Shown here: positions 51,861 to 63,850 of the stretch, in pieces
How the letters are laid out: the number at the start of each line of letters is the position of its first letter
How positions within the stretch are numbered: position 1 is the first letter of the stretch
NCBI GenBank assembly: GCA_003993805.1
Contig: RSEF01000020.1
Span: forward strand, 9,922,439 to 9,986,438
From: Himantopus leucocephalus
Lineage: Eukaryota; Chordata; Aves; Charadriiformes; Recurvirostridae
Direction: 5' to 3'
DNA: 64,000 nt
Made by a program: the position numbers and the translations under genes
Notes under the pieces: model-generated
Told to the model about the DNA's origin: nothing
The model's database searches: none
Seen by the model: the letters and a program-made list of their open reading frames with translations, nothing else

Positions 51861-54800
51861 TCATGTCTACTGGAGTCTCTCATGCTTTCAGACACGATTA
51901 GGCAAAGCTAAAGTTCGTGATATTTTTCATGATGAAGCTTGCAGGACCTGGAATATCAGCTTTCGTTCTCCAGTCCTAGTTACAGTCATTGCTAACTTGA
52001 GTAGCAGTAATGTTGAAGCTTTCCTTGGAGTGTGCTGGGGGAAACCGTTGCTTGAGTTTTGGGTTGTTTGTTGTTTTTTTTTTTTCTTTTTCCCCTCCCA
52101 CAAGTGGATGAAATGTGAGTGTATTGTTGGCTTCCTCCTTCTAATGGTGTGAAGATGGTCCTGTATAACAGGAATGCTGTCGCATGACTTTAAGTGTGTT
52201 TAAAGTGTTTGAAAACTGCTAAAACACTGGTTATTAACTATAAACAAATAAGATGTTAATTGCATCTGTCACCACTCTTTATGAGCAGAGTGATTGTAAA
52301 CTTAGTTGATTTGTTTCATTTGAAATGTGTTTCATAGGTGAGCTTAAATGTTACTGTCACAGATGCGTGCACAGACCTGCATCTTCAGAGAAGTGCTTAT
52401 GTGACACATTTAACCTTGAAATCGGAAGTGTTCCCTGCAGGGCTTCTCTATCATGCTGGAGAACACCCTCCCTGCCCCTGAAGTGCTCTATGGATGCCTT
52501 ATTCTAAAGAATAGGCATTGCTGGCATTGCCTACCGGTATTGCGAAACTGGTGTTGGACTACAGACGTGCAGACATAGAACAGGGGGTTTGATGCACATA
52601 AAATCTTCTTTACCATTACTTACTTGCTTTGAGGTCAGAAGCATATTTTTTCGACTCTAAATATTCCATTATTCCAGCAACTCAAAGCAAAAGACGGCAA
52701 TAGTCCGTGGCTGAATTTGAAGAGGACTTCTTGGGTGTCTGCTCTTTGCAGTCCAGTTGCGCACTGGGACGTGGTTGCTTCAAGTCTTTCTTTAACAGGA
52801 TTGCATGTGTGGAACTGTGAAGCACCTGTGTCATCAGATGGATTGCATTAGGTTGATTTTGATCTCTGCTAGCAAAGCAAGCAAATATCCTTTTATGCGA
52901 AGAGAATGATGAGTCAGAAATACTGCTCGTGCATCTTGTGAGACCGTTGAATGTGTGGACCTATTGGACGTGCATTATAAAACTAAATTGAAAGTGCAGT
53001 CTTTTAAGTCAAATGCTGCTAAAATTTCCAATTGCTTACATCACTTCTTTGCTACCAAGGTGAGCTATAATTAGAATGGGGACAAACTCATGTAGTCAAG
53101 TTATGACTACATTATAGATATCTTGGCACAATCTGTTTTTTTAATGTCCTTTTTTGGGAAGAAAATAACAATAAGCCCAACTCAAACCCATAGACTTAAC
53201 ATAGCTACTCTGTTACACTGGTACAGTATATGCTGTTAAATATTAAATGCGCACCTGCTGGAACAATTCCAATAGCATCCAACCTTTCTTAGTATCTTAG
53301 TTTTATCAGATATTTGAAAAAGGAACAGAATGGAAGAAGCAAAAACTCACATCTCCTTTCTGTACCAACATGTCTTACTTGCAGGTGGACTTGTGGATGT
53401 TTTTTTTAACTCTTATTGTCCAATTTTTTAAAAATTCCTGGTTTGCAATGACAATTCTTACTGTAACTGTTAAAAGCCTTCAAATAAAGGCCAAAAACGT
53501 ACTTGCTGTTGTATCATATCGCTATTTGATGTGGCTGCTTGAGCGCTCCGTCGTCTTGTAGTCTGTCTAGTCAAATGTCCGTTCACAGAAATGTGCGCGT
53601 CCTTCAGCAGTGGGAGTTCTTCTTTCATAGAACATCTGTCCACAGATAAGGCTGGAATCTGCTTCTCACAAAAGAAAGATATTTTTTGCAAGTAAGTGTG
53701 TAAACCTAATGAGGGCTGTACAGTAGATTTCCAGCTAGCCTGGTGGTATGCAGACCATACCTCTCAGTTTCTATACTGGTGCAAGAAATAGAGGGGATGG
53801 TAATATGGGCCCAAGTATGGGCTGTTACTGCGGGGGCTGCAAACAACCCGGGCTGCTGGCAGAGAAACAGGGATGCGCGTCAGGGAGCCTGCGCTTTGTT
53901 AGCAGGACAGCTGAAGAGTTTACTGATCTTTTAATGCAGAGAAAGCAAGGAGAGACAAAGTCATTGCAGATCCGCTGCTGGTTAATTGGCATATGAAATT
54001 GCAAGGGGTCTGGATGCGAGTGCGCAATACTGTAGCTGGTGATGCTTAGAACGCAGGGAGCAAAAGTGCAAACTGGTTTTGCTGAAAGGAGACCTGAATA
54101 AGCTCTGTTGGTAAGTAAGGTCTCCTGGGATGAGGTTTTGTGTCTGTGGCTGTCAGTTCTTCACAGAAGTTCCGTTGGGATAGTTAATGGGCCTAGAATG
54201 AGAGGAAGGAAGGGCGTTAAACGCATGTGACTAGAAGACTTGGAAGGTATGGAAGTAGAAATTAGAGATGATTGTAGTTATAAAGGAACAAGATAAATGC
54301 ATCAGAAAAAAATCATGCCGCAAAATGATACAGGTAACACTTAAGTGATGTGAGAGAAGACTTTTAAGGAAAGGAAAGTGCAATATTCTATGGCTAAAGA
54401 GGACTAATGGGTGCATAAATACTGGACAGGGAATATGTGGTTAGGTAGCAGTACTGCAGAAAAGGAGCTAGTTTGGATACAGCCAAAGTCCATCCAAAGA
54501 AATGGAAAACAAAGGGGTTTTCTTTTTTGAGTAATACCTGTTAAACTGAAGGATCAGACTATCTGCAAGAAAATGGTATTTTTACGGATGTTTAAGGCAG
54601 ACAATTATCTTCCAAGAAAATGTTTGGTTTTCTTCTCTCTTTAATAGAGAAGAAATGAAGTTAAACTTAACTTTTGAAATTTTCTGAGACCAAAAAGGAA
54701 GTTCCCAGAAGGCAATCCCGGTTCTGAAGAGGCAAAGGCCGCTTTCTGTAAAAAATTACTCTTCTTTTTCAGCACGGCTGACTTTTTGATCTGTGGCCTT

Positions 54801-56919
54801 TAAATAATAAATATATTTAACATATGGACATATAATGATATCTACAAATATTTATTAAAACAATATCTAAATATTTAAATAATATGACAATAAACATATA
54901 ATAATGTTAAAATATTATATATAAATACGTAATGTGTATATATATTTAAAATATCTTTGGCTGAGCTGTCAGAACTGTAGGAAACATGAACTGATGTTGT
55001 TTTTATTTTTAAGTCTGAGAGATGTTTTGCAGACATTTTCCTCTTGAAAACAATTTCGTAAAATGGTTGTCTGTCAATCTTCTCATAGTGCTCTGGCTCT
55101 GATTTTGTCCCCAGGGGATGCATAAGGATGAATGGGCATTCAGGAGGCATTAAATCTCGTGGGACAGCATGGATATAAATCTCGACATATTCAAAGATCC
55201 GCAGATTGATGTTTATGAAGTGATGAGCGGATGAGGTTAAAATGAGGGGACAGTGGAGTTGGGTCTGTTTTCAAAACCTGAATATGAAACCATATTTAAT
55301 CTTGGCTTTTCTCTCAAAGAAGGGCTTTCTGGGAGAATGAGGAGGAAAATGGACAGAGGGGTTTGTGACAGTGGCTGTCAACATGATAGTGAAGCTCCAC
55401 AGCAGCCCCCACATAAAGGCAGAGAAGGGCAAAGAGGTGGAGCGGTCACCCCTGGGACCTGTCTCCCTGTGACCAGTGGATGCCCAGGGAGGTGGGAACA
55501 GATGAAACGTGGTGCTACAAGGGTGAGTAGCGCCACAAGAAGTGACAACTCTGGCACTGTGCTGAAAGATGAGACACAAAGAACTCCTGGTAGCAGCTGG
55601 TTTCCTCCTTTTTCAGATAAGGCGGCTCTTTCTGAACCTCCCTAGAAATCCCAATCGCGGTAGATCCTTATTAAATACTTGGATGGATATGAAAGCTTAA
55701 GAGCTCTCAGTTTCCTCATATGTAATAAAGGAATGAGAGATCTTCCTTCTTACTGCCATATTATTGTTAGCTCAAGTCATGAGGGCCCGGGAGGTTAAGC
55801 GCGTGGGTGATTAGCATGTGTAGGGCTTGGTACTGCCATGGCTACCCTGATAGTATTATCTGAGCTGGCTAATCTTAAACTAGCTCGGGTGTGAGCTGCA
55901 GTCAAGGCATTGTCACAGCGAGCGTGTTCATACGGTTACTTCCATTCATCTGAAATTTCAGGGTAGACACGGGCTGCTCTTGTTTAATGATCTCCTTGTC
56001 TTCAAAAACAGCACAAGGTGAATGATGCAGGTGAATAGAAAGCAAAAAAAAAAAAAATCTTCATTCTTTAGCTCTGTTAAAACAATTTGAATGGGCTCAA
56101 TGAAACAGCTGCAATAGGCCACTCATTGCTTTCAAGATTCTTTGAAACTTTTGATCACTGCTTTGGGTGTTTTACATTGCTTTGGTTTTTTAATGGATGA
56201 ATAAATAGTGATAAGTTCACAAAAATACATTGAAATGAGTAGATGGTGGAAGCCCCGCCAGCCAAATCTATAGGAGGGCGGAATGCTCTCGAGGCCCTTA
56301 GAGATGGGAAGAAAAGTTTTCTTCTGCGCTAGAAGTTTCCTGCAATGCTCTTTGATCAGGGGTACGCGTCTGCAGTTGTCCCTACCTTTGAGACTGCTCC
56401 GAGCAGGAAACATCCATGTTTACATAACCCTTCTGCAGAGCAGTTTAGTTTTCAGTGCTGAGCGAACTGTTCAGAGGCTGTACTGGTTTCACCCCGTTGC
56501 TCTCTGGGCGAATGAGCCCCAAGAGTCCCCCGAGCTGCAGCTGCCGCAGAGCAGTTAGGTCAGCTGTGTCCACGGGGGTTGGTGCCCTCTCTATCCAGGT
56601 AATTTCCTGTTAGCTGCACCCACAGATACGAATTGAAACCTCTACTACTAAGGAGGGGTTGAAATTTGTCATAAAGCATTATCAAAACTAGGGTTCTAGC
56701 GTTCTCCTAAATTGCTCTCAGCTAGCTCTGGTCTCATAGAGCTATTCTCTTTAAAGCGTGCTTACAGTAGCAGGAGATGTTAGCTTGGTTACCTTGGATG
56801 ATAAAGCTTTTCAAACAGAGACCATTTGTTATAGCTATAGATAGCGTGTCAGAAATAGTAACCTTGTAAGAGCCTTCCAGTGTATTTGCTGTACCGCAAC
56901 TTTTCCTCTGTTTCTGCAG
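51861..56919. other. Intergenic region after MAPRE1
   Basis: I see no supported gene. The region is AT-rich, with a strongly AT-rich block at 54,800-54,960 and another small GC-richer patch at 55,320-55,640. Open frames in the latter have no conserved content that I recognise and no clear splice borders. Confidence 0.4.
54800..54960. repeat. AT-rich low-complexity block
   Basis: About 160 bases are almost pure A/T with overlapping AAATATTTA/ATATAT words, without a fixed repeat unit. It is best described as low-complexity sequence; it could be a matrix-attachment type region, but nothing here shows that. Confidence 0.7.
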
Positions 56920-57082
56920 GACATAATTATGAGATTGCGTGTGCCATAAAAGCTCCATGCAGTCCGTTCTTGAATCAAACTGTTTTTCAGCCTAGGACAT
57001 CTTCAGGCAGAGGTCAAAGACTGCCTTTCGGAGATATCTCCTGTGCCCAACAAGTGGAAGATATTATTTCTGATCACCCACA
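56920..57082 (+). CDS. Candidate exon of an unrecognised downstream gene
   Basis: The segment is flanked by a strong acceptor (TTTCTGCAG) and donor (CCACA/GTAAGC), with a fully open frame of 54 codons (phase 2 at the start, two bases left over at the end). It reads, in part, QTVFQPRTSSGRGQRL then LPFGDISCAQQVEDIISDH. The composition is peptide-like. I do not recognise the family. Position suggests an early exon of the gene following MAPRE1, expected to be EFCAB8. Confidence 0.25.
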
Positions 57083-58027
57083 GTAAGCAACAAACTGGCT
57101 GGGAACCATCTCTCAAAATACTTGATGAAAAAAAAGAGTTTCCTCTCCTCATAACTTATGATATGCTCTTTATGAAAAATGTAACTTCACTTCCTCCTTC
57201 AGACATTCAATATTTAAAGGCAAGAACATCCAGGCTGGAGATCTCTAATAGGAGGGCAAGATAACAGCTGCAACCTCTGCTTCCGTTTTGATCAATTATG
57301 GAAAGTTTTGATTAGTGAGTGGTACTCGCAACACAATTTTAATACTTCAAAGCTATGTAGTGGCTCCTGTGCAAAACTATTGCGGATACATGTGCAAACT
57401 GGAAAGCAGCATATATAAATGGCCAATTTAAAAATAACTGCATACCACACCTGTCTGGGTGCATAATGGCTAGGAACTGCACTATTTAGGCTTCCAATAA
57501 ATACATTCACTGGTTTGGAAACTGTAGAAATGTGCTGCAGGGTTCTTTTTGGGTTCACCTTTGATACAACGCTATTACAGCATGCCATCTTTATGATCTT
57601 TTTTTCTCAGTTATGAATTATCTGGTGGAGTCTAGGTCTCAATTTGCAATGCTTGTTTTCGCGGGTTTGAATGAGTTCTGCATGGCAATTGGCAATGAAA
57701 GAAATTATAGATAATACTAACAATAAAGACATTGATGACATGTTACGAAGACTGACATTGACTGTGATGCTTCATAGACTGGGTAATGACACTGTCCTCT
57801 GATGAAAGATGAGGGCTAAGGAGTAGCAGTTGCAAAAGTAATTTGCTGATTTATTTAAAAAAAAAAAAAGGAAGAAATCGAACATCATTTATTACTGGTG
57901 GTAGGGCAGCGTTCATTTTCATAGCTATCTCCCATAATTGTTGCTCTGTCAACACTGCAGAACCTCAGATAATTAATTCTGCTCTCCCTTTGATGCTGTG
58001 CAAATGAAATTGCTGTCTGTCTTGCAG

Positions 58028-58116
58028 GAAGAGTATCTGGACCACGTGCTACCCAAATTCAGAAGCAAGGATACCATGCTGGAAAGCAAATCACACCTGC
58101 TCTCCAAAATGCCCAA
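58028..58116 (+). CDS. EFCAB8: Candidate EFCAB8-type exon (helix after an EF-hand)
   Basis: Bordered by TCTTGCAG and CCCAA/GTAAGT. In frame 1 it reads EEYLDHVLPKFRSKDTMLES and continues to SKMP, which resembles the exit helix and linker after the EF-hand in the EFCAB8/WDR49/WDR64 family (pattern W-[DE]-E-[FY]...L...KD). All three frames are open here, so the frame choice rests on that resemblance. The neighbour in human synteny after MAPRE1 is EFCAB8 on the same strand. The remaining EF-hand loop exon was not found. An alternative is a chance match in intron DNA. Confidence 0.3.
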
Positions 58117-58808
58117 GTAAGTAACCCCACTGTAAGGTGTTTTTGAGGCGCAATCCTGCGTTAAGAGCTGCTTGTATTTGTCTTCCACTTAAATGGTTCT
58201 CTTGTGCTGCTGTGAAAAATATCTACTACTTAAGCATTTTTTTTTTTTCATCAAATAGAAAACATGAGCATCCTCCCTGATGACATTGGCTTAATAAACC
58301 AGTCCCTCATATAAGAACAATGTCTACTTTATAGTAATAGATTTGGTGATAAATGACTCCTTTAAATGGGTTCTTTTTTGGGTTTAATCAGTCTCGTTTG
58401 GCTATTGCACGTAAAACCATGAATTCAGTAGATTGTGCCTGTTACGAAGGCAAACCAGGATGTAAGATATGACAGCTATTCTCCTTCACGGGTTTTAGAT
58501 TTACAAAGGTAAAAGGGCCTATTTAGGAAGATTAAAACAACTGAGTGAGGTTAATCTAACCGAGAGAGAAGACTACACTGAGGTCGGAGGAAGAGACTTA
58601 AGTCTTTGTCTGCGTAAGAGGCTGTTGCAAAGAAAAGAGTCTGGCCATGTCCATGGTGAAACAAACTCCTGGAATTAAATTCCATATTAGTCAAATAATT
58701 TTTTTTTGCTTTCCAACACTAAAGGCAGGACAGTAGTAGAACATGATTTTCTAAGGAGAGTGCAAAAGTTCGACAAACATTTAGCAGAAAGATAAAGGTG
58801 CCGGCTCC

Positions 58809-58885
58809 ACTGTAGGCAGGTGTCGGATTAGATCCCCCCTGCTCTGAGGTCCCTTCTACTTCCATTCTTGATTCTGGGATTCACA
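58809..58885 (+). repeat. CR1 LINE 3'-end fragment
   Basis: The words GGATTAGATC, GAGGTCCCTTCTACTTCCAT and TTGATTCTGGGATTC match the diagnostic end of avian CR1 elements (GACTAGATGATC, AGGTCCCTTCCAACC, then ATTCTATG-type terminal octamers). It is short, 5'-truncated and diverged, so old. It supports a bird origin for the window. Confidence 0.65.
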
Positions 58886-59676
58886 AAACGAGTGGTTCTG
58901 ATTCTTTAGGGAGTATAGAGGTCTTCAGTGAGCTGAGCTATGATGAACTTCTTGTGTACGCTTGCCTCATCATCAAAGCATGATGTCCCCTCTCCTACTT
59001 CATCCCACCCCCGTATTTTTCTTTTGCCTTGCAACTCTCTCTTCTCCATCCAGAGAGAGCCCATGGAGCGGACTCTGCCGGGTGACTTCAAAGTTAGCAA
59101 ATCTGGGTGCTGAGAAAGCAAGGACTGGAGCAGTGTCACAAGGTGGTGGAAGTGTGTATGAATTTGTGGTTGAAGATGTCTGTGAGAAATGGTTTTCTTT
59201 TGTATTGCCACTGCTCTCCCGGAGATTTTTTAAGAAGTATAAGAGGGAAAACAAAAATGTCTCCATAAGGAATATTTTTCATTAACTTCCCAGAAGGGTC
59301 TGTTTAAAAAGAAGCATCTAGTCTCAGCTGAAATTACTGCCTGCTCAGTCAGCTGTTCTAGATGGAGCATGAGGTAACAAGTCGAGGTTGAATTCTGGAG
59401 ACATAGAAGTAGAACCTTGATTCCTGTTTCTCTCCATTTTGTCGTTAGGGAGCTTCAAGCTAATGTTTGTAGAGGTTTTTTTGAACTTTTTGTTTTTCTG
59501 TAAAGGTTGTTGTGGATGAAAAACATTTGACTTGCGGCTCTTTTGGGGTGGAGTTCATCCAAAAGCAGAGTCACGAAGAAGCCCATTTGTCACTTAGAGT
59601 GACAGTGAAGTTCAGAGGGGCGGATGGTGGCATCCTTTTGCCTGAATTCTGAAAACAACTTGTCTCTTCTCTGCAG

Positions 59677-59766
59677 CTTGGCGAGACTGATCAAGGACTA
59701 TATCAAAAGATGTGGGTCTGAGCAATGTCAGTTTGCTGGAGATAGGATCTGCTGATGAAACTATTG
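59677..59766 (+). pseudogene. Candidate damaged or terminal exon
   Basis: Flanked by CTTCTCTGCAG and ATTG/GTAAGT. Joined to the exon ending at 58,116 (two bases plus one), the frame runs NLARLIKDYIKRCGSEQC and ends at a TGA at 59,753-59,755, before the donor. A second frame (VGLSNVSLLEIGSADETI) reaches the donor but has a TGA at 59,688-59,690. So no single frame spans the segment. It may be an exon broken by a frameshift, a terminal exon, or not an exon at all. Confidence 0.2.
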
Positions 59767-60044
59767 GTAAGTATTTACAAAAATTACTACCTGTTCTAGG
59801 GCTGCGCACAGTGTCTTTGTCTTGGAAGCCAAAGAAACTTTGCCTTTGTCAGGTTTTTGGGTTTTTTTTGTTTGTTTTTGTTTTGTGGAGTTTTCTTATA
59901 TTTGAGGATATTACCAACATGTCGGATACTGTGCATGCTTATGAATCACTGTCAAAATGGTTGTGGGAGGCTTAGGCTAAAAGCGTGTGAAGCCACGGTG
60001 CCGTCAGCCTGTCATTAGCCCTGTGTCATGGGATCTCTCTGCAG

Positions 60045-60219
60045 ACCTGGCACTAAATTCTTTGATATCGGTGACAACAAATGTGACGGGATCTTTTGCC
60101 TCGTTGAATGGGACAGCTGTGACACGGCCTTGGATTACTGGTGGGATGCATCTCCAAATGGGCGAATGACTTCTGTACAACAGGACTTTGGGGCAGACGT
60201 CTGTGCCTCCCGTTCATGA
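60045..60219 (+). CDS. EFCAB8: Candidate EFCAB8-type exon (WD-repeat segment)
   Basis: After the acceptor CTCTCTGCAG, the frame reads PGTKFFDIGDNKCDG, IFCLVEWDSCDTALDYWWD and ASPNGRMTSVQQDFGADV, ending at a TGA at 60,217-60,219. The FFD-I...LDYW-D...GD-V layout resembles the WD-repeat part of EFCAB8/WDR49/WDR64 proteins, where a (C/A)LDYW(Y)D motif precedes a G-D-x-x-G strand. No convincing donor lies before the stop; GTGGGA at 60,141 and GTCTGT near 60,199 are weak. Synteny supports EFCAB8, while the family match is from memory of motifs, not alignment. Confidence 0.35.
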
Positions 60220-60507
60220 AAGAGGTCTCTAATGGGAGGGGGAAGCAGTGCTTACGAGCTCCGGTTGCATTCCCTGGGCTGTAAAATGATGCTTGCTGTT
60301 TCTGGGCTCTCTGCTCCTAATGCTTAGAGACGATTCTGCTCAGTGCTGGGGGTGGGAACTCTTCAGTTCGTGGGGACTGGGCTCTGCACTGAGCGTGTTG
60401 CAATGTCCAGGGTGTGCAGCGTAGTCACAGTGGTAAATTCCAGGTAGTTCCTAATTTATAATGTATAGATTTGTTCAAGTTCCCATTTGTTGCTCATTCA
60501 CGTTTTG

Positions 60508-60652
60508 CAAGTAGCAAGGAGGTTTTTTTTTNNNNNNNNNNNNNNNNNNNNNNNNNNNNNNNNNNNNNNNNNNNNNNNNNNNNNNNNNNNNNNNNNNNNN
60601 NNNNNNNNNNNNNNNNNNNNNNNNNNNNNNNTTTTTTACTTCTTGCTACTTG
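60508..60652. repeat. 11-bp inverted repeat flanking an assembly gap
   Basis: CAAGTAGCAAG at 60,508-60,518 and its exact reverse complement CTTGCTACTTG at 60,642-60,652 lie on either side of the run of N, each separated from it by a poly-T stretch. This could be the termini of an unassembled element or a hairpin that stopped assembly. Confidence 0.8.
60532..60631. other. Assembly gap (100 N)
   Basis: Exactly 100 unknown bases, a placeholder for a gap of unknown size, flanked on both sides by T runs. It falls in the middle of the tentative EFCAB8 region, so exons may be hidden in it. Confidence 0.98.
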
Positions 60653-60732
60653 AACGGTATGGAGACAATTGAATGTCACTTTACTTTTGCCATTCTAGGT
60701 GTATTTTTCAACCATTTGTAACTCTCTTCCAG

Positions 60733-60890
60733 GTTTTCAAGCAATGCGTTTTTCTTCTGCCAGAAGACCTGACACATCTCTTCAAGAGCTCCGTACTTTA
60801 CAGAGAAGACCTCAGAGTCTTTTCTTGTACGGCAGTGCAGCAAACTGTTGTGGCTGTGTATCTCAAACAAGCAGCGAATCTTTTATATAA
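60733..60890 (+). CDS. Weak candidate terminal exon after the gap
   Basis: The segment begins after the acceptor CTCTCTTCCAG and stays open to a TAA at 60,888-60,890, including SARRPDTSLQELRTLQRRPQ. A second frame is also open over most of it. I see no family resemblance. It is listed only because an acceptor and long frame coincide beside the tentative downstream gene. Confidence 0.12.
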
Positions 60891-63850
60891 AATTGCTCTT
60901 GGATATTTTTATTGCTCGTAAGACACTGGCATCATATATAACAGTGGACCAGTGGCACTCCTACTTCTCTCCTTGCTTCTACCTTCCTGTATGAAAACGG
61001 GAATTGTACTTTGCTGCTGATGCTCCTGCGCCTTCCCTGCCACCGGGAGCAGGTGACTGCACTCCGTGAGCAGCTCTGCTGTCTGCACCCGGTAGGGCCA
61101 ACTCTCCGGAGAGCAGCGACTTTGGTGTGACCCTTCTCTAGCACTTGTCTGTGCACAGCACTCGCGCTGCCCCAGATGGCTAACGCATCTTCACATAACC
61201 TTTGCTTACTGGATTGTAGACAGAGGAATCCCTCTGGGAGAGTGTTACTGTTCTTGTTGCAGTTAAGACACTCGCGGCCTTTATTCAGTGCAAATGATGT
61301 ACATGTAGTCTTCTGTTTATGCCGAACAACTGTTACGCACAGAAATGCTGTATCTCCTCTGTTCTCCTTTTGCTTTCTATCACGTTTCTCTTTTCTCCAC
61401 CTTCTGTGGCCAGCCCCCTCCGCTCCCTCCTGTATTCTTCTTCCCCTCAGACTTACATTTTATGGACTATATTCCACTGGATCTTTCTTTTCTGAGGAAG
61501 CAGAAACACTGGACGAGACTGAGTGGACCCCCTATCCCATCTCCTCCCCTAAAAGCACGGTGTTAGCAGTAAAACACTTTGAGGCTTAAACCACAGTGTC
61601 ATTAAGTGAAATCTTTCCTGTCTTGCAGGCACTCCTTGGGAACTGGTGCCACCAGACAAAGTTCATTCCTGAGCTCAAGCTTGTTGCCTCCTGCTCAGCA
61701 GCTGATAAGAGAGCCACGATGCTTACTTCGCTTCCATTAAAATAGCACAGGCAAACTCCGGTAAGACAGGTCTCTGCCTCTGTTCTGTAATTCAACCATT
61801 GCACAATGGTATCAAGCAACGCTGCTGGTACTTTAACTTTCCCTTCCCTCCAGACAGAACATACTGGCACCAAACTTTCAGGTGCTGGGAAAAATGAGTT
61901 GGGAAGAAAATGTGGAAGGGGCTTACTTTTTTTAAATGATTTATGATTTTTTTTTTTTAACCTGTAAATAAATGAAGCTTTTGAAAGCTGTTTTAGGCTC
62001 TACAAGGACAGCTGCTGCAGAGCAGGAGACTGATTGGGTATGACAGGATCAGTTTCTGTAGGAAGCGTTGCCCTTTGCATGCATCCCGTTGGGTTGGAAG
62101 GGGATCCGAAGGCATTCTCCTTTCTGGCTTAGGAGCCCGAGGGCAGCAGAGTGACTCAGGACTTTACAGCTGAGGGAAAATTGTGGTCTTCTGCCAGCAG
62201 AGAATTATTGCATTTGGCAGAATTGGCAGTTGAGGTGCAGGGGGGGTGAAGCGTGGCCGGAGTGTGGTGACATGGGGAGTAGGTTGTGGCGGAGAGGCTC
62301 AGGCTGAGCTGCCGCTGACCGGAGGCTTGGGATGAGTTAGAGAGTGCTGTTGCTGAGGAAGCCTGTCTCAAGAGGGTGAGCCTGGGGAGGTTTAGACGTT
62401 TGCGGGGAGATGGGGTAAGTTAGTGGAGGACGCTGGATATCTTCCTTGTCAATCACCTCCCTCAACTTTCTGGTTCACCTTTCAGTCCTATTTCTCTGCC
62501 TTCTCTTGCAAATATTACTCAACTTTCCCATCATTTGAAGTCCCCTTTTCCTTTTCTTCCCTTCTTTCTTTTTTTTTTTTGCTCATACTCCTCAATTGTG
62601 TCTCTTCTTTATATGCATCTCATTCCTCTTTCCATTCCTGTTTCTCACTTTTTCCCCTCTCGTGGCTCTGCGTTCTCCCATCCCCCTTCTCTGCTTTCAT
62701 AATGCATTTAGTCTGGCAGCAATCCACCGTCTCCTGAAAGCTAATGGGGTACAACAGAAAGCCCCATAGCCGCTATTTAGCGTGCTGGCAATTGTCCAAA
62801 CATGTTTCTGTATCTGGTCTGCTATAAAGTTGGGAGACATCTGATAATTTTTTTACCTACAGCTGTATTGTTTATGCTGTTTCCTTCGCCCTCAGTAATC
62901 ACTGTTTCCTCTCTGTTTTATCTATTTGGGCTACGCTCTGCTCTTCAGCAACCTGGGCTGAATAATGTCTGCCTGGAAATTGTAGGTCTCTGCAACTGCC
63001 GTTTCGCCTGTCCAAACAATTCTGCAACAACAAAAGATGTGAATGTTAAATTACCACTTCCGAGAGTCTAAAATCCCAATTGCTGGCACCTGGACTCTTA
63101 AACTTCTTCATTTTTAATGCTGGTGGACAGGATAATGTTGAGCCTTCTGTGGCTGTCGTAATTCATAAGTCTGTAAATTTTGTATTGTCTTACCAAAAAA
63201 ATCTTCCTCGTGCATCTTCTCTTGCATCTGGACAGATGAGCTTAAAGGAGATGGTGCGGTGATTTGGAGACTATTCTCCACGTGGGCTCGTCGCCTTTCT
63301 CCCTAAAGAAAGTGGTTTCTCTGCGCTTCTGACGAACTTGTGCTTTTTAAGCCCAAAGCTTCTGGTGGTCCCTCTCGGTGTAGAGGATTGAATTCTGAGG
63401 GTAGTGTCACGGTCTGCCACGGTTTAAAATGGTTTGTTTTAATATGCTGAATGAATTTAATGATTTTTCTGGCTTCTGGCTGTAGCAGAAGAGGATTACC
63501 ACCAGGTGGTACTGTTGGGCTTCCGTTTGTGCTGCAAACAGCCCGGGTTTTTGTGTACGGTTTTCAGGGAAGGATTTATATGGTGGGATTAACCTGGGTC
63601 ATCTCTGCGGATTTTTTTTTTTGTGTGTGTGTGTTTTGTTATTTGCACATAAGCTTTGTGTTTGAAGGAATTTCAGCCCGTGAGTGGCTTGCAAATTCTT
63701 GACTACTCCCCAGATGTTCAGAATTTGGCATTGGAGGTGTGCTGTTGGTGGTTTAAATTGTTTCTTTTGGGGACCCATTGCTGCTGTTAATCTATACACC
63801 TGCATCATTTCAAACCATGGTTTGTTTTTTTTTTTTTTTTTTCTTTTTAG
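60891..63850. other. Non-coding or unresolved region
   Basis: Moderately AT-rich with pyrimidine-rich blocks (62,440-62,700) that look like intron sequence. Short open frames exist near 61,430-61,570, but without a convincing donor. No gene is supported. It could be introns of the downstream gene that continues past the window. Confidence 0.35.

Noticed and set aside
55253..55645. 130-codon open frame after MAPRE1
   Set aside because: Low-complexity charged/glycine-rich content, no recognised domain and no clear splice borders.
61430..61570. Segment reading DLHFMDYIPLDLSFLRKQ with a possible acceptor before it
   Set aside because: No donor in frame, another frame equally open, and no family match. 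Too weak to list as an exon.
62085..62120. GGGTTGGAAGGGGATCC, resembling the minus strand of a CR1 3' end
   Set aside because: Only one short word matches. The flanking diagnostic CR1 blocks and terminal octamers are missing.
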